A DNA stretch of 64,000 nucleotides from Flavobacterium frigoritolerans (lineage in GTDB: Bacteria; Bacteroidota; Bacteroidia; Flavobacteriales; Flavobacteriaceae): positions 39,268 through 103,267 of the forward strand of contig NZ_JAOZEV010000018.1 in assembly GCF_025847275.1 (NCBI RefSeq), written 5' to 3'. The notes beneath the pieces were generated by a model. It was given only the letters and a program-made list of their open reading frames with translations. It was not told the origin of the DNA and did not search any database. The position numbers and the translations under genes were made by a program. Below are positions 26,188-33,646 of the stretch, one piece after another. Position 1 is the first letter of the stretch. Every line of letters begins with the position of its first letter.

Positions 26188-28050
26188 TTAAAAGTTAAGA
26201 TTTATATATACTGTGTAATTTCTTCCAGGCATTTGCCTGCTAATAACGGGCTGATAATTTTCGTTCCAAATGTTTAGTATTTGAAATCCAAGTTTGTAGC
26301 TATTCTTTTTTCCTAAGTCATAATCAATTCCTAGATTACCAATGTTATAAGGTTTTACTTTGGTTGCGGGATTGTTAAATGGTGTGCTATAAACTTCTCC
26401 GTTATATAAGTATTGAAAATAAGAAGAAACTCTTTTCCAATTATAAGAAACGGATCCAGTTAATTTATGATAAGGAACATATATAAGTTGTTTGTATAAT
26501 AATTCTCCTTTAATTAATTGTTTGCTTTCCGAAACGGTGTAAGCATAAGTTCCGTTAAGAGTAAAATTATGGTTTTCTATTTTTGTTCTCCATTCCAAAA
26601 GCACTTCGGCACCATAAGCTCTTACTTTACTTGTATTTTCTGGCGACCAAGTATCTCCTCCGCCTTCAGAAGGAATCCAGCGCAATAAATCTTTAATAGA
26701 ATTATAATAAGCAGTTACAGATAATGAGAAATTTTTTGTAAAAAATTCATTGCCGATTTCTCCCTGATAAGAAGTTTCGGGTTTTAAATCAGGATTACCG
26801 CTTCCTTCCCAAAATAAATCGTTGTAAGTAGGCATTCTGAAATTCTTTGAAGCATTTAATTTGACACGATAAAAATCTGTAAATTGATATCTTGTTCCTA
26901 AAGAAAAAAGAAAAGGATTTCCGTAATTATCCGTTAATTCCTGACGTACACTGGCGGTATAATCCCATTTATCAGTTACGAAATGCTGTAATAATAAACT
27001 AGCGGAGCCTATTTCTCTACTCACATTGTCAATATTAGATCCATGTCCTTTATTACGATTATAATCAATAATAGAATTTAGTTTGATTTTATCATTTATG
27101 TCAAAAGCTAAATCATATTTAATAATAGAAGTTTCAACCTTTCCATAAGTAAAAGAATCTGAAGCAATATTTGGGAAATATTTATAAGATTCTCCAATAT
27201 GTGCTACTCTTAACTTAGAAGTAAATCGATTGAATGTACTTTCCCATTCTAAAAGATTGCGGGTATTGAAATCATTGTATTTCGTTTTCGTTTCATTGGG
27301 AGAGGTTAATGAAAAATGACGCTCTGCATCGTAAAACTGACTGTATAATTTTAAGGTATTTTTAGAGTCTATTCTATAACCGAATGTTGTATTCATACTC
27401 GAGTTATAGTATTCTCCATTAAGGTTTTTTTGATCGCTTTTTCCAGGATATTTAAAATCATTTTCTGAACTGTTTCTAGAAATGCTAACCTGAAGGCTAT
27501 ATTTTTTTGATGAAATATCAGTACGATAATTTACACTGTAAGTATCATAACTTCCTCCACTAAAAAATAAATGGTTGGAAAAATTATTTTTAAAACTCAA
27601 ATCATTATTGAGGTGAATACTTCCACCGATAGCGCCGCTACCATACAGTATACTTCCTCCTCCAGCTTTTACAGCTATAGAATTAAAATCTCTTGTTCCG
27701 ATTGTATTAAAATCAGCTTGACCTAAAAACTGTGAATTAATATTAATTCCATTCCAGATAACAGCAGTTTGTGCGCCAGTAGTTCCTCTAAAAGATGGAG
27801 CAGAAGTCATGCCCAAACCATTTTCTTTAAAATAAATAACAGTATTATAATTTAAAAGGGAAGTTAGAGAAGCTTGATTTCTATTGATAATAGAATCATT
27901 AAGTACTTGAATCGACTGTGAATCAGAAAATTTTTTGAGATTAGTATCCGAAACTACAACTTCTTTTAATTTTGTTATAGAATCATTTTGTGCCAAAATG
28001 AATTGGCAAACTAAGAGCGAAAGGCAGATGTAAAACTTTTGTAATGTCAT
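26188..28050 (-). CDS. btuB: TonB-dependent cobalamin receptor (BtuB-like)
   Basis: This 620-residue outer-membrane receptor has a signal peptide ending FILAQ. A TonB box-like LKEVVVSDT follows at about 28-36. The plug domain is at about 40-150 (NRNQASLTSLLNYNTVIYFKENG, FRGTTGAQTAVIWNGININS, AGGGSILYGSGAIGGSIHL). A 22-strand barrel runs to the terminal aromatic residue (TVYINLNF). The size is that of BtuB rather than of the larger SusC type. A cobalamin riboswitch directly upstream identifies the substrate. It is co-transcribed with the btuG-like gene. Confidence 0.92.
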   Translation of the reverse strand: MTLQKFYICLSLLVCQFILAQNDSITKLKEVVVSDTNLKKFSDSQSIQVLNDSIINRNQASLTSLLNYNTVIYFKENGLGMTSAPSFRGTTGAQTAVIWNGININSQFLGQADFNTIGTRDFNSIAVKAGGGSILYGSGAIGGSIHLNNDLSFKNNFSNHLFFSGGSYDTYSVNYRTDISSKKYSLQVSISRNSSENDFKYPGKSDQKNLNGEYYNSSMNTTFGYRIDSKNTLKLYSQFYDAERHFSLTSPNETKTKYNDFNTRNLLEWESTFNRFTSKLRVAHIGESYKYFPNIASDSFTYGKVETSIIKYDLAFDINDKIKLNSIIDYNRNKGHGSNIDNVSREIGSASLLLQHFVTDKWDYTASVRQELTDNYGNPFLFSLGTRYQFTDFYRVKLNASKNFRMPTYNDLFWEGSGNPDLKPETSYQGEIGNEFFTKNFSLSVTAYYNSIKDLLRWIPSEGGGDTWSPENTSKVRAYGAEVLLEWRTKIENHNFTLNGTYAYTVSESKQLIKGELLYKQLIYVPYHKLTGSVSYNWKRVSSYFQYLYNGEVYSTPFNNPATKVKPYNIGNLGIDYDLGKKNSYKLGFQILNIWNENYQPVISRQMPGRNYTVYINLNF

Positions 28051-28084
28051 AATTTCTAAACTCTTTTTCCCGAGAGTTCGATAT

Positions 28085-28295
28085 TTGTTAACAAAGGCAG
28101 GTCTCCTGGCTTACGTCTCGTTGTTTTCCTTCCCGTCCTAAAACAGTGGTTTTGTAGTTAACAACTAGCATTCCTTGCGGAACTAAGTTTACAGTTGCGG
28201 GTACAGCTCAAGATTTTCGAATGTTGATTTTGATGTTTTCAATCTTCAATTACTTGATTCCCTTTTAATGTGTCTCAAAAATTATACACAACCTT
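28085..28295 (-). promoter_or_regulatory. Cobalamin riboswitch (B12 box)
   Basis: On the minus strand the leader contains the B12 box AGCCAGGAGACCTGCC (plus 28096-28111). It also has the core stretch GCTGTACCCGCAACTGTAA and, near the 5' end, AAAAGGGAA, all in the order of the AdoCbl class. It ends about 45 bases before the btuB start. B12 should reduce btuB-btuG expression. Of the cobalamin genes here, only this transcript has one. Confidence 0.95.
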
Positions 28296-28305
28296 AATGT
28301 GAATG

Positions 28306-28337
28306 CAAATATAAAGTTAAAAAAGCTTATAAATCAA
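28306..28337 (-). promoter_or_regulatory. Promoter of the riboswitch-btuB-btuG transcript
   Basis: On the minus strand TTG (plus 28335-28337), 21 bases, TATATTTG (plus 28306-28313). Transcription would start near 28299, immediately before the riboswitch. Confidence 0.65.
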
Positions 28338-28389
28338 TTCGGTTTGGTTATTTAACGCTATTCGTAAATAAAACAAGAGCTGATTCTAT

Positions 28390-28926
28390 TTAGATTTCAA
28401 CTTTTATTACTTGCCCAAAATCGACTTTGTTTTGGAAAGCATCTTTTAGAGGTAGAGAATTTAAAAGGCATAGAATGCTTCGAACAACTCCGGCATGCGC
28501 AACGATAATAATCTTTTGTGTGGTTTTTGTAAGTATTTCGTTTTTCATAAAATGAGTGACCCTTTCATGTAAATCGATGAAAGATTCTCCGTTTGGAATT
28601 CGAATATTTACGAAATCTTCCATCCACGGATTTAAGTCTTCTTGAGAGATTTCGTTCCAATTTTTCATTTCCCAATCGCCAAAATTCATTTCCATCAAGC
28701 GTTTATCCTCTTTATAATTTGAAATTTTAGTTTCTTGTTGGATATACTTGACGAGTAATACGCAACGTTTCAACGGACTTGTGTATAGCAATGCGTCTTG
28801 CGGTAATTGCTTTGCAATGCTTTCAAAAATCAAATCATAAGGTTCTGCAATATTTACATCAGTTTGACCGTAGCAGATTCCTTTTTCGCAAACAGTTTCG
28901 GTATGACGAACTAAATAAATTTCCAT
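28390..28926 (-). CDS. cobC: Alpha-ribazole phosphatase, histidine phosphatase family
   Basis: This 178-residue protein opens with LVRHTETVCEKGICYGQTDV, the RHG-type phosphohistidine motif plus the GxCYGxxDV stretch seen in CobC. MEMNFGDWE and the second histidine in VAHAGVVR complete the active site. It removes the phosphate from alpha-ribazole 5'-phosphate or adenosylcobalamin 5'-phosphate. It overlaps cobS by 16 bases, which supports the cobalamin assignment over other histidine phosphatases. Confidence 0.9.
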   Translation of the reverse strand: MEIYLVRHTETVCEKGICYGQTDVNIAEPYDLIFESIAKQLPQDALLYTSPLKRCVLLVKYIQQETKISNYKEDKRLMEMNFGDWEMKNWNEISQEDLNPWMEDFVNIRIPNGESFIDLHERVTHFMKNEILTKTTQKIIIVAHAGVVRSILCLLNSLPLKDAFQNKVDFGQVIKVEI

Positions 28927-29708
28927 ATTGCTATAACACTTAAGTAAAAAATAACTTCACAGACTTGTTGAGTCGCACCTAAACAATCTCCAGTATAACC
29001 ATCAATCCATTTTTGGAAATAACGAGCCAGAAAATAACGAGCCAGAAAAACAGGGATTACGACCAATAATAATTGATATTGAAAATAGGAAAGTACTAGA
29101 AGAGGTAATAAACCAAAGAAGAAAGAACCTAAAACTTCTTTCCAGCTAAAGCTTTTGGCAATAGGTTTGCTTTTGCTCGTAGCATCTTCACGAGAATACT
29201 CATGTGTAAATACAATACTTATTGCAGCTAAACGACTAATAGAATGACCTGCAATAAAGAATAAAAGTATATTTAATACCGATTGCTGATTGGTAATTGT
29301 TTCTATGGTTACTAGTTCTGAAAGTAATTGAAACTTCAATAAAAATAGTAATACTACACCAATGGCTCCGTAGGCACCAATGGCACTATCTTTCATTATC
29401 AATAGAATTTTTTCTTTGGTCCAGCCTCCGCCAAACCCATCACAGACATCAGCAAATCCATCTTCATGAAATGCTCCTGTAGTCAAGATTCCGGCAATCA
29501 TCCCTATAATTACAGATGCTGCAGTTGAAACTAAAAAAGAAGCGCCATAAAATGTCAGAAAAGAAATCCCTCCAACAATCCAACCAATCAAAGGAAAATA
29601 GCGACTGGCTTTATTAAGATAATCAGGATTATGGTCGATGTTTTTAGGACAAGGAATCCTTGTGTAGAACATTAATGCAGTAAAAAATATATGGAGTTGT
29701 TTTTTCAT
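28911..29708 (-). CDS. cobS: Adenosylcobinamide-GDP ribazoletransferase
   Basis: This 265-residue, multi-helix inner-membrane enzyme joins adenosylcobinamide-GDP to alpha-ribazole(-phosphate), the last condensation of B12 nucleotide-loop assembly. The motif GAFHEDGFADVCDGFGGGW with metal-binding acidic residues near 82-98 and KDSAIGAYGAIGVV are diagnostic of CobS. It overlaps cobC by 16 bases. It is separated from bluB-cobT by a transposase and its palindromes, so the ancestral operon has been interrupted. Confidence 0.95.
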   Translation of the reverse strand: MKKQLHIFFTALMFYTRIPCPKNIDHNPDYLNKASRYFPLIGWIVGGISFLTFYGASFLVSTAASVIIGMIAGILTTGAFHEDGFADVCDGFGGGWTKEKILLIMKDSAIGAYGAIGVVLLFLLKFQLLSELVTIETITNQQSVLNILLFFIAGHSISRLAAISIVFTHEYSREDATSKSKPIAKSFSWKEVLGSFFFGLLPLLVLSYFQYQLLLVVIPVFLARYFLARYFQKWIDGYTGDCLGATQQVCEVIFYLSVIAIWKFI

Positions 29709-29730
29709 TCAAAAATTAATTGTTTAGTAT

Positions 29731-29896
29731 TTGGCTAAAGCCAATTTGATTATCATAATTATTAACCAACATCTAAAGATGTTGGCAATTCAATTTCTAA
29801 GATTGTCAATAAAATACATCGACAATCTTAGAAATTGAATTGACTCCAGATTTATCTGGAGGATATAGAATTTGTTATGTTGTTGGCTTTAGCCAA
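29731..29896. repeat. Paired REP-like palindromes (BIME-like) next to the transposase
   Basis: Five palindromes are nested symmetrically. TTGGCTAAAGCCAA (29731-29744) and its inverse (29883-29896) form the ends. CCAACATC-TAAA-GATGTTGG (29766-29785) and CTCCAGA-TTTA-TCTGGAG (29844-29861) come next. A perfect 22-base inverted repeat (29786-29807 with 29821-29842) lies at the centre. Read from each side, the order is end hairpin, variable hairpin, then CAATTCAATTTCTAAG. This is two REP units in opposite orientation. Confidence 0.82.
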
Positions 29897-29900
29897 ATCT

Positions 29901-30341
29901 TTATTTATTACTTATTTTCTGAAAACCATATTTGAGAATAAATTCTTCATATTCTTCCTGAAATGTTTTTTTAGCATGATGTATTTCTTGGTTTTTAATA
30001 TAATCCCTTACTTTATCTATGATTGACTCAGAAACTGATACAGCAAAATACTCATCTTGCCATTCAAATTTTTCTTTAGTCAATTTATTTTTATTAATCC
30101 AAAATGAGGATTCTCCTTTTAGTAACTGTATTACTTTTTGGATGTTTTGGTCAACACCTAATGAAATAAGACAATGACAATGGTCTGAATATCCATTTAT
30201 GAAATCAATATAAATTCCTTTCTCTTTTGCATTATCTCTTATATGTTGCCAAACTTTTCGGCGCAATTCTACTGAATCTAAATAGGCAATTCTATTTTTA
30301 GTACTCCAAACTAAATGTATATATACTTTTATAAATGGCAT
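29901..30341 (-). CDS. REP-associated (RAYT) IS200-like tyrosine transposase
   Basis: This 146-residue Y1 transposase has the HUH histidines in SDHCHCLISL (near 56-65) and the catalytic tyrosine in VRDYIKNQEIHH (near 115-126). The start MPFIKVYIHLVWSTKNR is typical of the family. There are no accessory TnpB sequences. A pair of REP-like palindromes lies just downstream of its 3' end (29731-29896), as expected for a RAYT. It sits inside the cobalamin operon between bluB-cobT (21 bases upstream) and cobS. Confidence 0.9.
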   Translation of the reverse strand: MPFIKVYIHLVWSTKNRIAYLDSVELRRKVWQHIRDNAKEKGIYIDFINGYSDHCHCLISLGVDQNIQKVIQLLKGESSFWINKNKLTKEKFEWQDEYFAVSVSESIIDKVRDYIKNQEIHHAKKTFQEEYEEFILKYGFQKISNK

Positions 30342-30362
30342 TTTATTTTATTTAAAAAACTA

Positions 30363-32042
30363 CTATTTATTACTAACCCCAGCATTTTCAAAAGTAGCCA
30401 TTTCGTTAAGGAAAGCAACAGCCGATTGTAATATAGGTAAAGCAATTGCGCAGCCAGTTCCTTCGCCTAAGCGTAAATCTAGTTGCAAAACCGATTTGGC
30501 TTCAAGGTAATCTAATAGTTTCTGGTGGCCTTGTTCAGTTGAAGAATGACAGAAAATAGCATTCTTCTTAATATCAGGATTTATTTTATAAGCAATTAAA
30601 AAAGCTACAGTACAAATAAAACCATCTACAAGAATTAGCATATTGTTTTTATATGCGGCTAACATTCCACCAGCCATTTGCATAATTTCAAAACCTCCAA
30701 AATAGGCGAGTTGCTCTTTTAATTCGGTTTGACCGGAATAATTTCCAATAGCTTTTTTTAGGATTTCCTGTTTCTCAATTAATTTGGTTTCATCAACACC
30801 AGTACCTTTTCCAACACATTCAATTATAGAAAAACCAGTCAAAACACTCATCAAAACCGAAGCAGTAGAGGTGTTCCCAATACCCATTTCGCCAAAACCA
30901 ATACAATTACTTCCAGTTTTTGCAATAGAATCTACAATTTCAGAACCTTTTAAGAAACACAATTGCAGTTCGGTTTCGCTCATTGCGGGAACATGTAAAA
31001 ACGACTGTGTTCCTTTGGCAATTTTAGCATTAATTAAATTCGCATTGGTTGGGAAATCATAATTTACACCAGCATCTACGATAGAAAGTTCAATATTGTT
31101 TTGTTTACAAAAAACATTAATTGCAGCGCCACCTTCAAGAAAATTACCAACCATTTGTCGGGTAACATCTTGCGGATATGCGCTCACACCATGATTCGCA
31201 ATTCCATGATCAGCTGCGAAAACTACAATATTAGGTTTTATAATCTCAGGTTCTAAAGTCTGAAAAACAGTTCCGATTTGTAATGCTAACTTTTCCAGAA
31301 TTCCCAAAGCGCCAAGAGGTTTAGTTTTTGAGTCAATTTTATGTTGTAATGCTTCACTAAGGGAAGATGAAGATGCCGTTTTAGATTTATTTTCAAAATC
31401 TGCTTTCGGAATAAAGATCTCCTTTGTGGCTTTGATTTCGGTACACTCGAAAGTTTCCGATTTTTGTTTCCAGTTTAATTGCTGTAACATCGGCTGATTA
31501 TCGTAGTTTGTTGCGGGCTTACCAATACAGAAGTAACCAAGGGGTTCTATGTTTTCGGGCAAGTCAATTATTTTCTTGAACTGGTAATAGTTTAAGATAG
31601 AAACCCATCCCATGCCGTAACCTTGCTCCGTAAGTGACAACCATATATTTTGCGCAGCGCAAACCGAACTAAATTTTACGGCTTCATTACTACCAACAGT
31701 TCCTATAGTAAAGTTATTTAGTACCGAGCGGTCATAAGCAATTATCATCCCAATAGGTGCTTCCTCGATAGCTTCTAGTTTTAAGGATTTATAACGTTCT
31801 TTTTGCTCCTCGTCATCGGTTAATAATTCGGCTTTTTTATTGTAATCTAGAAATAAATCTTTGATAGCTTTTTTAACTTCATCAGATTTTATGATATAAT
31901 ATTTAGTTGCATCTGTCAAGCCAACCGACGGCGCCCAATGTCCAGCCTGTAAAGCTTTCTGGATAACTTCGTCAGGAACTTCATCATTTGTAAAATGGCG
32001 TGTATCACGGCGTGATTTTAATATATCATCTAAATAACTCAT
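30363..32042 (-). CDS. cobT: BluB-CobT fusion: dimethylbenzimidazole synthase / phosphoribosyltransferase
   Basis: This 559-residue fusion starts at the ATG at 32042 (MSYLDDILKSRRDTRHF); an upstream in-frame ATG at 32081 would add 13 unlikely residues. Residues 1-210 are a BluB-type flavin enzyme (RRDTRHF, HWAPSVGLTDATKYYII, GMGWVSIL) that makes 5,6-dimethylbenzimidazole from FMNH2. After a Ser/Lys-rich linker (about 210-235), CobT begins. It has KTKPLGALG, FAADHGIANHGVSAYPQ, GEMGIGNTSTAS, LVDGFI and the catalytic glutamate in RLGEGTGCA. The second half activates the base to alpha-ribazole phosphate. The fusion couples lower-ligand synthesis to activation. Confidence 0.93.
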   Translation of the reverse strand: MSYLDDILKSRRDTRHFTNDEVPDEVIQKALQAGHWAPSVGLTDATKYYIIKSDEVKKAIKDLFLDYNKKAELLTDDEEQKERYKSLKLEAIEEAPIGMIIAYDRSVLNNFTIGTVGSNEAVKFSSVCAAQNIWLSLTEQGYGMGWVSILNYYQFKKIIDLPENIEPLGYFCIGKPATNYDNQPMLQQLNWKQKSETFECTEIKATKEIFIPKADFENKSKTASSSSLSEALQHKIDSKTKPLGALGILEKLALQIGTVFQTLEPEIIKPNIVVFAADHGIANHGVSAYPQDVTRQMVGNFLEGGAAINVFCKQNNIELSIVDAGVNYDFPTNANLINAKIAKGTQSFLHVPAMSETELQLCFLKGSEIVDSIAKTGSNCIGFGEMGIGNTSTASVLMSVLTGFSIIECVGKGTGVDETKLIEKQEILKKAIGNYSGQTELKEQLAYFGGFEIMQMAGGMLAAYKNNMLILVDGFICTVAFLIAYKINPDIKKNAIFCHSSTEQGHQKLLDYLEAKSVLQLDLRLGEGTGCAIALPILQSAVAFLNEMATFENAGVSNK

Positions 32043-32129
32043 GTTTTTTCTTTTAAGAGGTTCAAAGCAATATGGGTTCAAAGGTACAAAGGTCTAGGTT
32101 GATGGCCCAAAGCCGAAAGCTCTCAGCTT

Positions 32130-32642
32130 TTATTTCCCTTTTATAGTAACCGGAATTCCAGAAACCATTAGTACAACAGTATCGGCATTTTTAGCAAGAA
32201 ACTGATTCATCCAACCTTGTAATTCAGTAAATTTTCTTCCTACGTGCGTATCAGCATGAAGCCCCATTCCGATTTCGTTAGTTACAATTATCAGAGTTGC
32301 ATCTGGCTGATTGGCAATTTTTAAAAATTCAGCTTTCGCTTCATCAAGAGATAATGCAACATCGTTTTTAGTATCTACAAAAAAGTTCGTTAACCAAAGT
32401 GTTACACAATCAATCAAAGCTACTTTACCCGAAAAATCAATTTCACTCAAGTGTTTTTCCTTTTCAATATTCGTCCAGCGTTCGTCGCGTTCTTGTTGGT
32501 GTCTGTCTATTCTGTTCTGAAAATCTTCATCCCATTTTCGAGCCGTCGCCACATACATTGGCGTATTCGTAAGTTGTAAAGCCAGTTCTTGTGCATAACC
32601 GCTTTTCCCCGAACGTTCCCCACCAGTAATCAAGTAAACCAT
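32130..32642 (-). CDS. cobU: Adenosylcobinamide kinase / guanylyltransferase
   Basis: This 170-residue bifunctional enzyme phosphorylates adenosylcobinamide and then adds GMP. The P-loop GGERSGKSGYAQ is at 7-18. VATARKWDEDFQNRIDRHQQER includes the guanylylated-histidine region, and VTNEIGMGLHA is typical of CobU. It is the first gene of the nucleotide-loop operon (cobU, bluB-cobT, transposase, cobS, cobC). No riboswitch is seen upstream; the 150-base gap holds repeat copy B. Confidence 0.96.
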   Translation of the reverse strand: MVYLITGGERSGKSGYAQELALQLTNTPMYVATARKWDEDFQNRIDRHQQERDERWTNIEKEKHLSEIDFSGKVALIDCVTLWLTNFFVDTKNDVALSLDEAKAEFLKIANQPDATLIIVTNEIGMGLHADTHVGRKFTELQGWMNQFLAKNADTVVLMVSGIPVTIKGK

Positions 32643-32681
32643 TTTTATAATTGTTAATTATGAATTGTAAATTTAAGAAGG

Positions 32682-32764
32682 GCGTTCCCTTCGGTCGGGC
32701 TATTCGCTATATCTTTTATTTTTTAAAGAAAAAAATAAAAGGATGCCGCTACTATCCCTAACGC
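32682..32764. repeat. Dispersed structured repeat, copy B
   Basis: The outer arms GCGTT (32682-32686) and AACGC (32760-32764) are complementary, as are GGG (32697-32699) and CCC (32756-32758). Inside are CTATTCGCTATATC, a CTTTTATTTTT stem pairing with AAAAATAAAAG, and GATGCCGCTACTAT. It lacks the nested CGATAGCTATCG palindromes of copies A and D. Confidence 0.72.
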
Positions 32765-32782
32765 AAGCATTTAATTAATTTA

Positions 32783-33168
32783 TTAGTTGTTAATTATTAA
32801 TTGTAAGCTGTTGTTTAGTAGTTTTAAAAATGCTAGTTATAAGTTTTAATATTGAAATTGCATCATTATAAATGGTTTCGAATTGTTTCTCGTTTAAATA
32901 ATCAGTTGCTTTTAATAATTCTAACCAATAATCAGATTCATTGGCCTCTTTTTGAGCAATCGCAAATTTATGGATAAAATCATTTTTACTTTCAGCATGT
33001 TCAGCTTCTCGAACCATAGCGCCAATACTTGTTCCCGATCTTAAAAGTTGTTTAGAAAGTGTAAACTCCTTTTTCTCGACACATAAGTATTGATATAATT
33101 TAACTATCCGAATAGCGAAATCAAAACTCTTATCTTTTACAATATTGTTTTTCATAATTAACAACTAA
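32783..33168. repeat. Inverted-repeat frame around the four-helix-bundle gene
   Basis: TTAGTTGTTAATTAT (32783-32797) is the exact reverse complement of 33154-33168. The pairing continues outward imperfectly for another ten or so bases. The two arms bracket the coding region of the 23S-intervening-sequence-type protein. Confidence 0.6.
32790..33155 (-). CDS. Four-helix bundle protein (23S rRNA intervening sequence family)
   Basis: This 121-residue helical protein starts at the ATG at 33155 (MKNNIVKDKSFDFAIRIVKLY). The motifs KSFDFAIRIVKLYQYL, RSGTSIGAMVREAEHAESKNDFIHKF and EANESDYWLELL define the S23/IVP family, first found inside bacterial 23S rRNA insertions. Members assemble as pentamers and their role is unknown. 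Here the gene is intergenic, not in an rRNA, and is framed by inverted repeats that would base-pair. It may be a relic of a mobile intervening sequence. Confidence 0.88.
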   Translation of the reverse strand: MKNNIVKDKSFDFAIRIVKLYQYLCVEKKEFTLSKQLLRSGTSIGAMVREAEHAESKNDFIHKFAIAQKEANESDYWLELLKATDYLNEKQFETIYNDAISILKLITSIFKTTKQQLTINN

Positions 33169-33185
33169 CAATTAATAATTTACAA

Positions 33186-33551
33186 TTATTTATAGGGACA
33201 ATGTCTGCATTTATTTCCGCAACAGCTTCCTCTTTTTAGATGAAACCATTCCTTAAAAACATAATTTCCATTTTCCAGATAATAATCGATTCCTTCAATC
33301 AGCGTATTATTTTTAGGTAAAACCGAAGCTTTATTGTCAACAGCAATTTCGGGTGTAATTGTATTTACAAAATCATCTATTTTTACAGCGCAAGCATTTT
33401 TAAAACAATTTGGGCAAAGACAATCCACAACTTCCGAAGGTACGAAAATAGGAGGGAAGTCATTACACCAACATTTGTTTCCATCGGGAGAATCACCACA
33501 ATTAAATGCAGTTCCGCAGCTAGAGCAATTTTTTACTTTAAGGCCATTCAT
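33186..33551 (-). CDS. Cysteine-rich CWC plus DUF5522 protein
   Basis: This 121-residue protein starts at the ATG at 33551 (MNGLKVKNCSSCGTAFNCG). The N-terminal part is a cysteine-rich CWC domain with CxxC, CWCN and CPNCF motifs, enough for one or two metal sites. The C-terminal 40 residues (IDYYLENGNYVFKEWFHLKRGSCCGNKCRHCPY) match DUF5522, also cysteine-rich. A metal-binding role is inferred from the roughly 15 cysteines. The two short domains, often separate genes, are joined here. The btuF gene starts divergently 95 bases away. Confidence 0.82.
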   Translation of the reverse strand: MNGLKVKNCSSCGTAFNCGDSPDGNKCWCNDFPPIFVPSEVVDCLCPNCFKNACAVKIDDFVNTITPEIAVDNKASVLPKNNTLIEGIDYYLENGNYVFKEWFHLKRGSCCGNKCRHCPYK

Positions 33552-33617
33552 CCTGTAAAGATAGTATTTGTTCAATTTTTTACGTTTAAAAGTGAACAAG
33601 AAATTTAGAAATTGCGC

Positions 33618-33625
33618 TACCTTTG
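33618..33625 (+). promoter_or_regulatory. Probable -7 element for btuF
   Basis: TACCTTTG matches TAnnTTTG and lies 21 bases before the btuF start codon. No -33 element is clear and there is no riboswitch in this gap. Confidence 0.45.
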
Positions 33626-33646
33626 TCCCTATTCAAACTGTAAAAT

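Noticed and set aside
32043..32081. Thirteen extra residues at the start of the BluB-CobT fusion
   Set aside because: They (MNPYCFEPLKRKN) do not match BluB, whose family start is the MSYLDDILKSRRDTRHF-type sequence.
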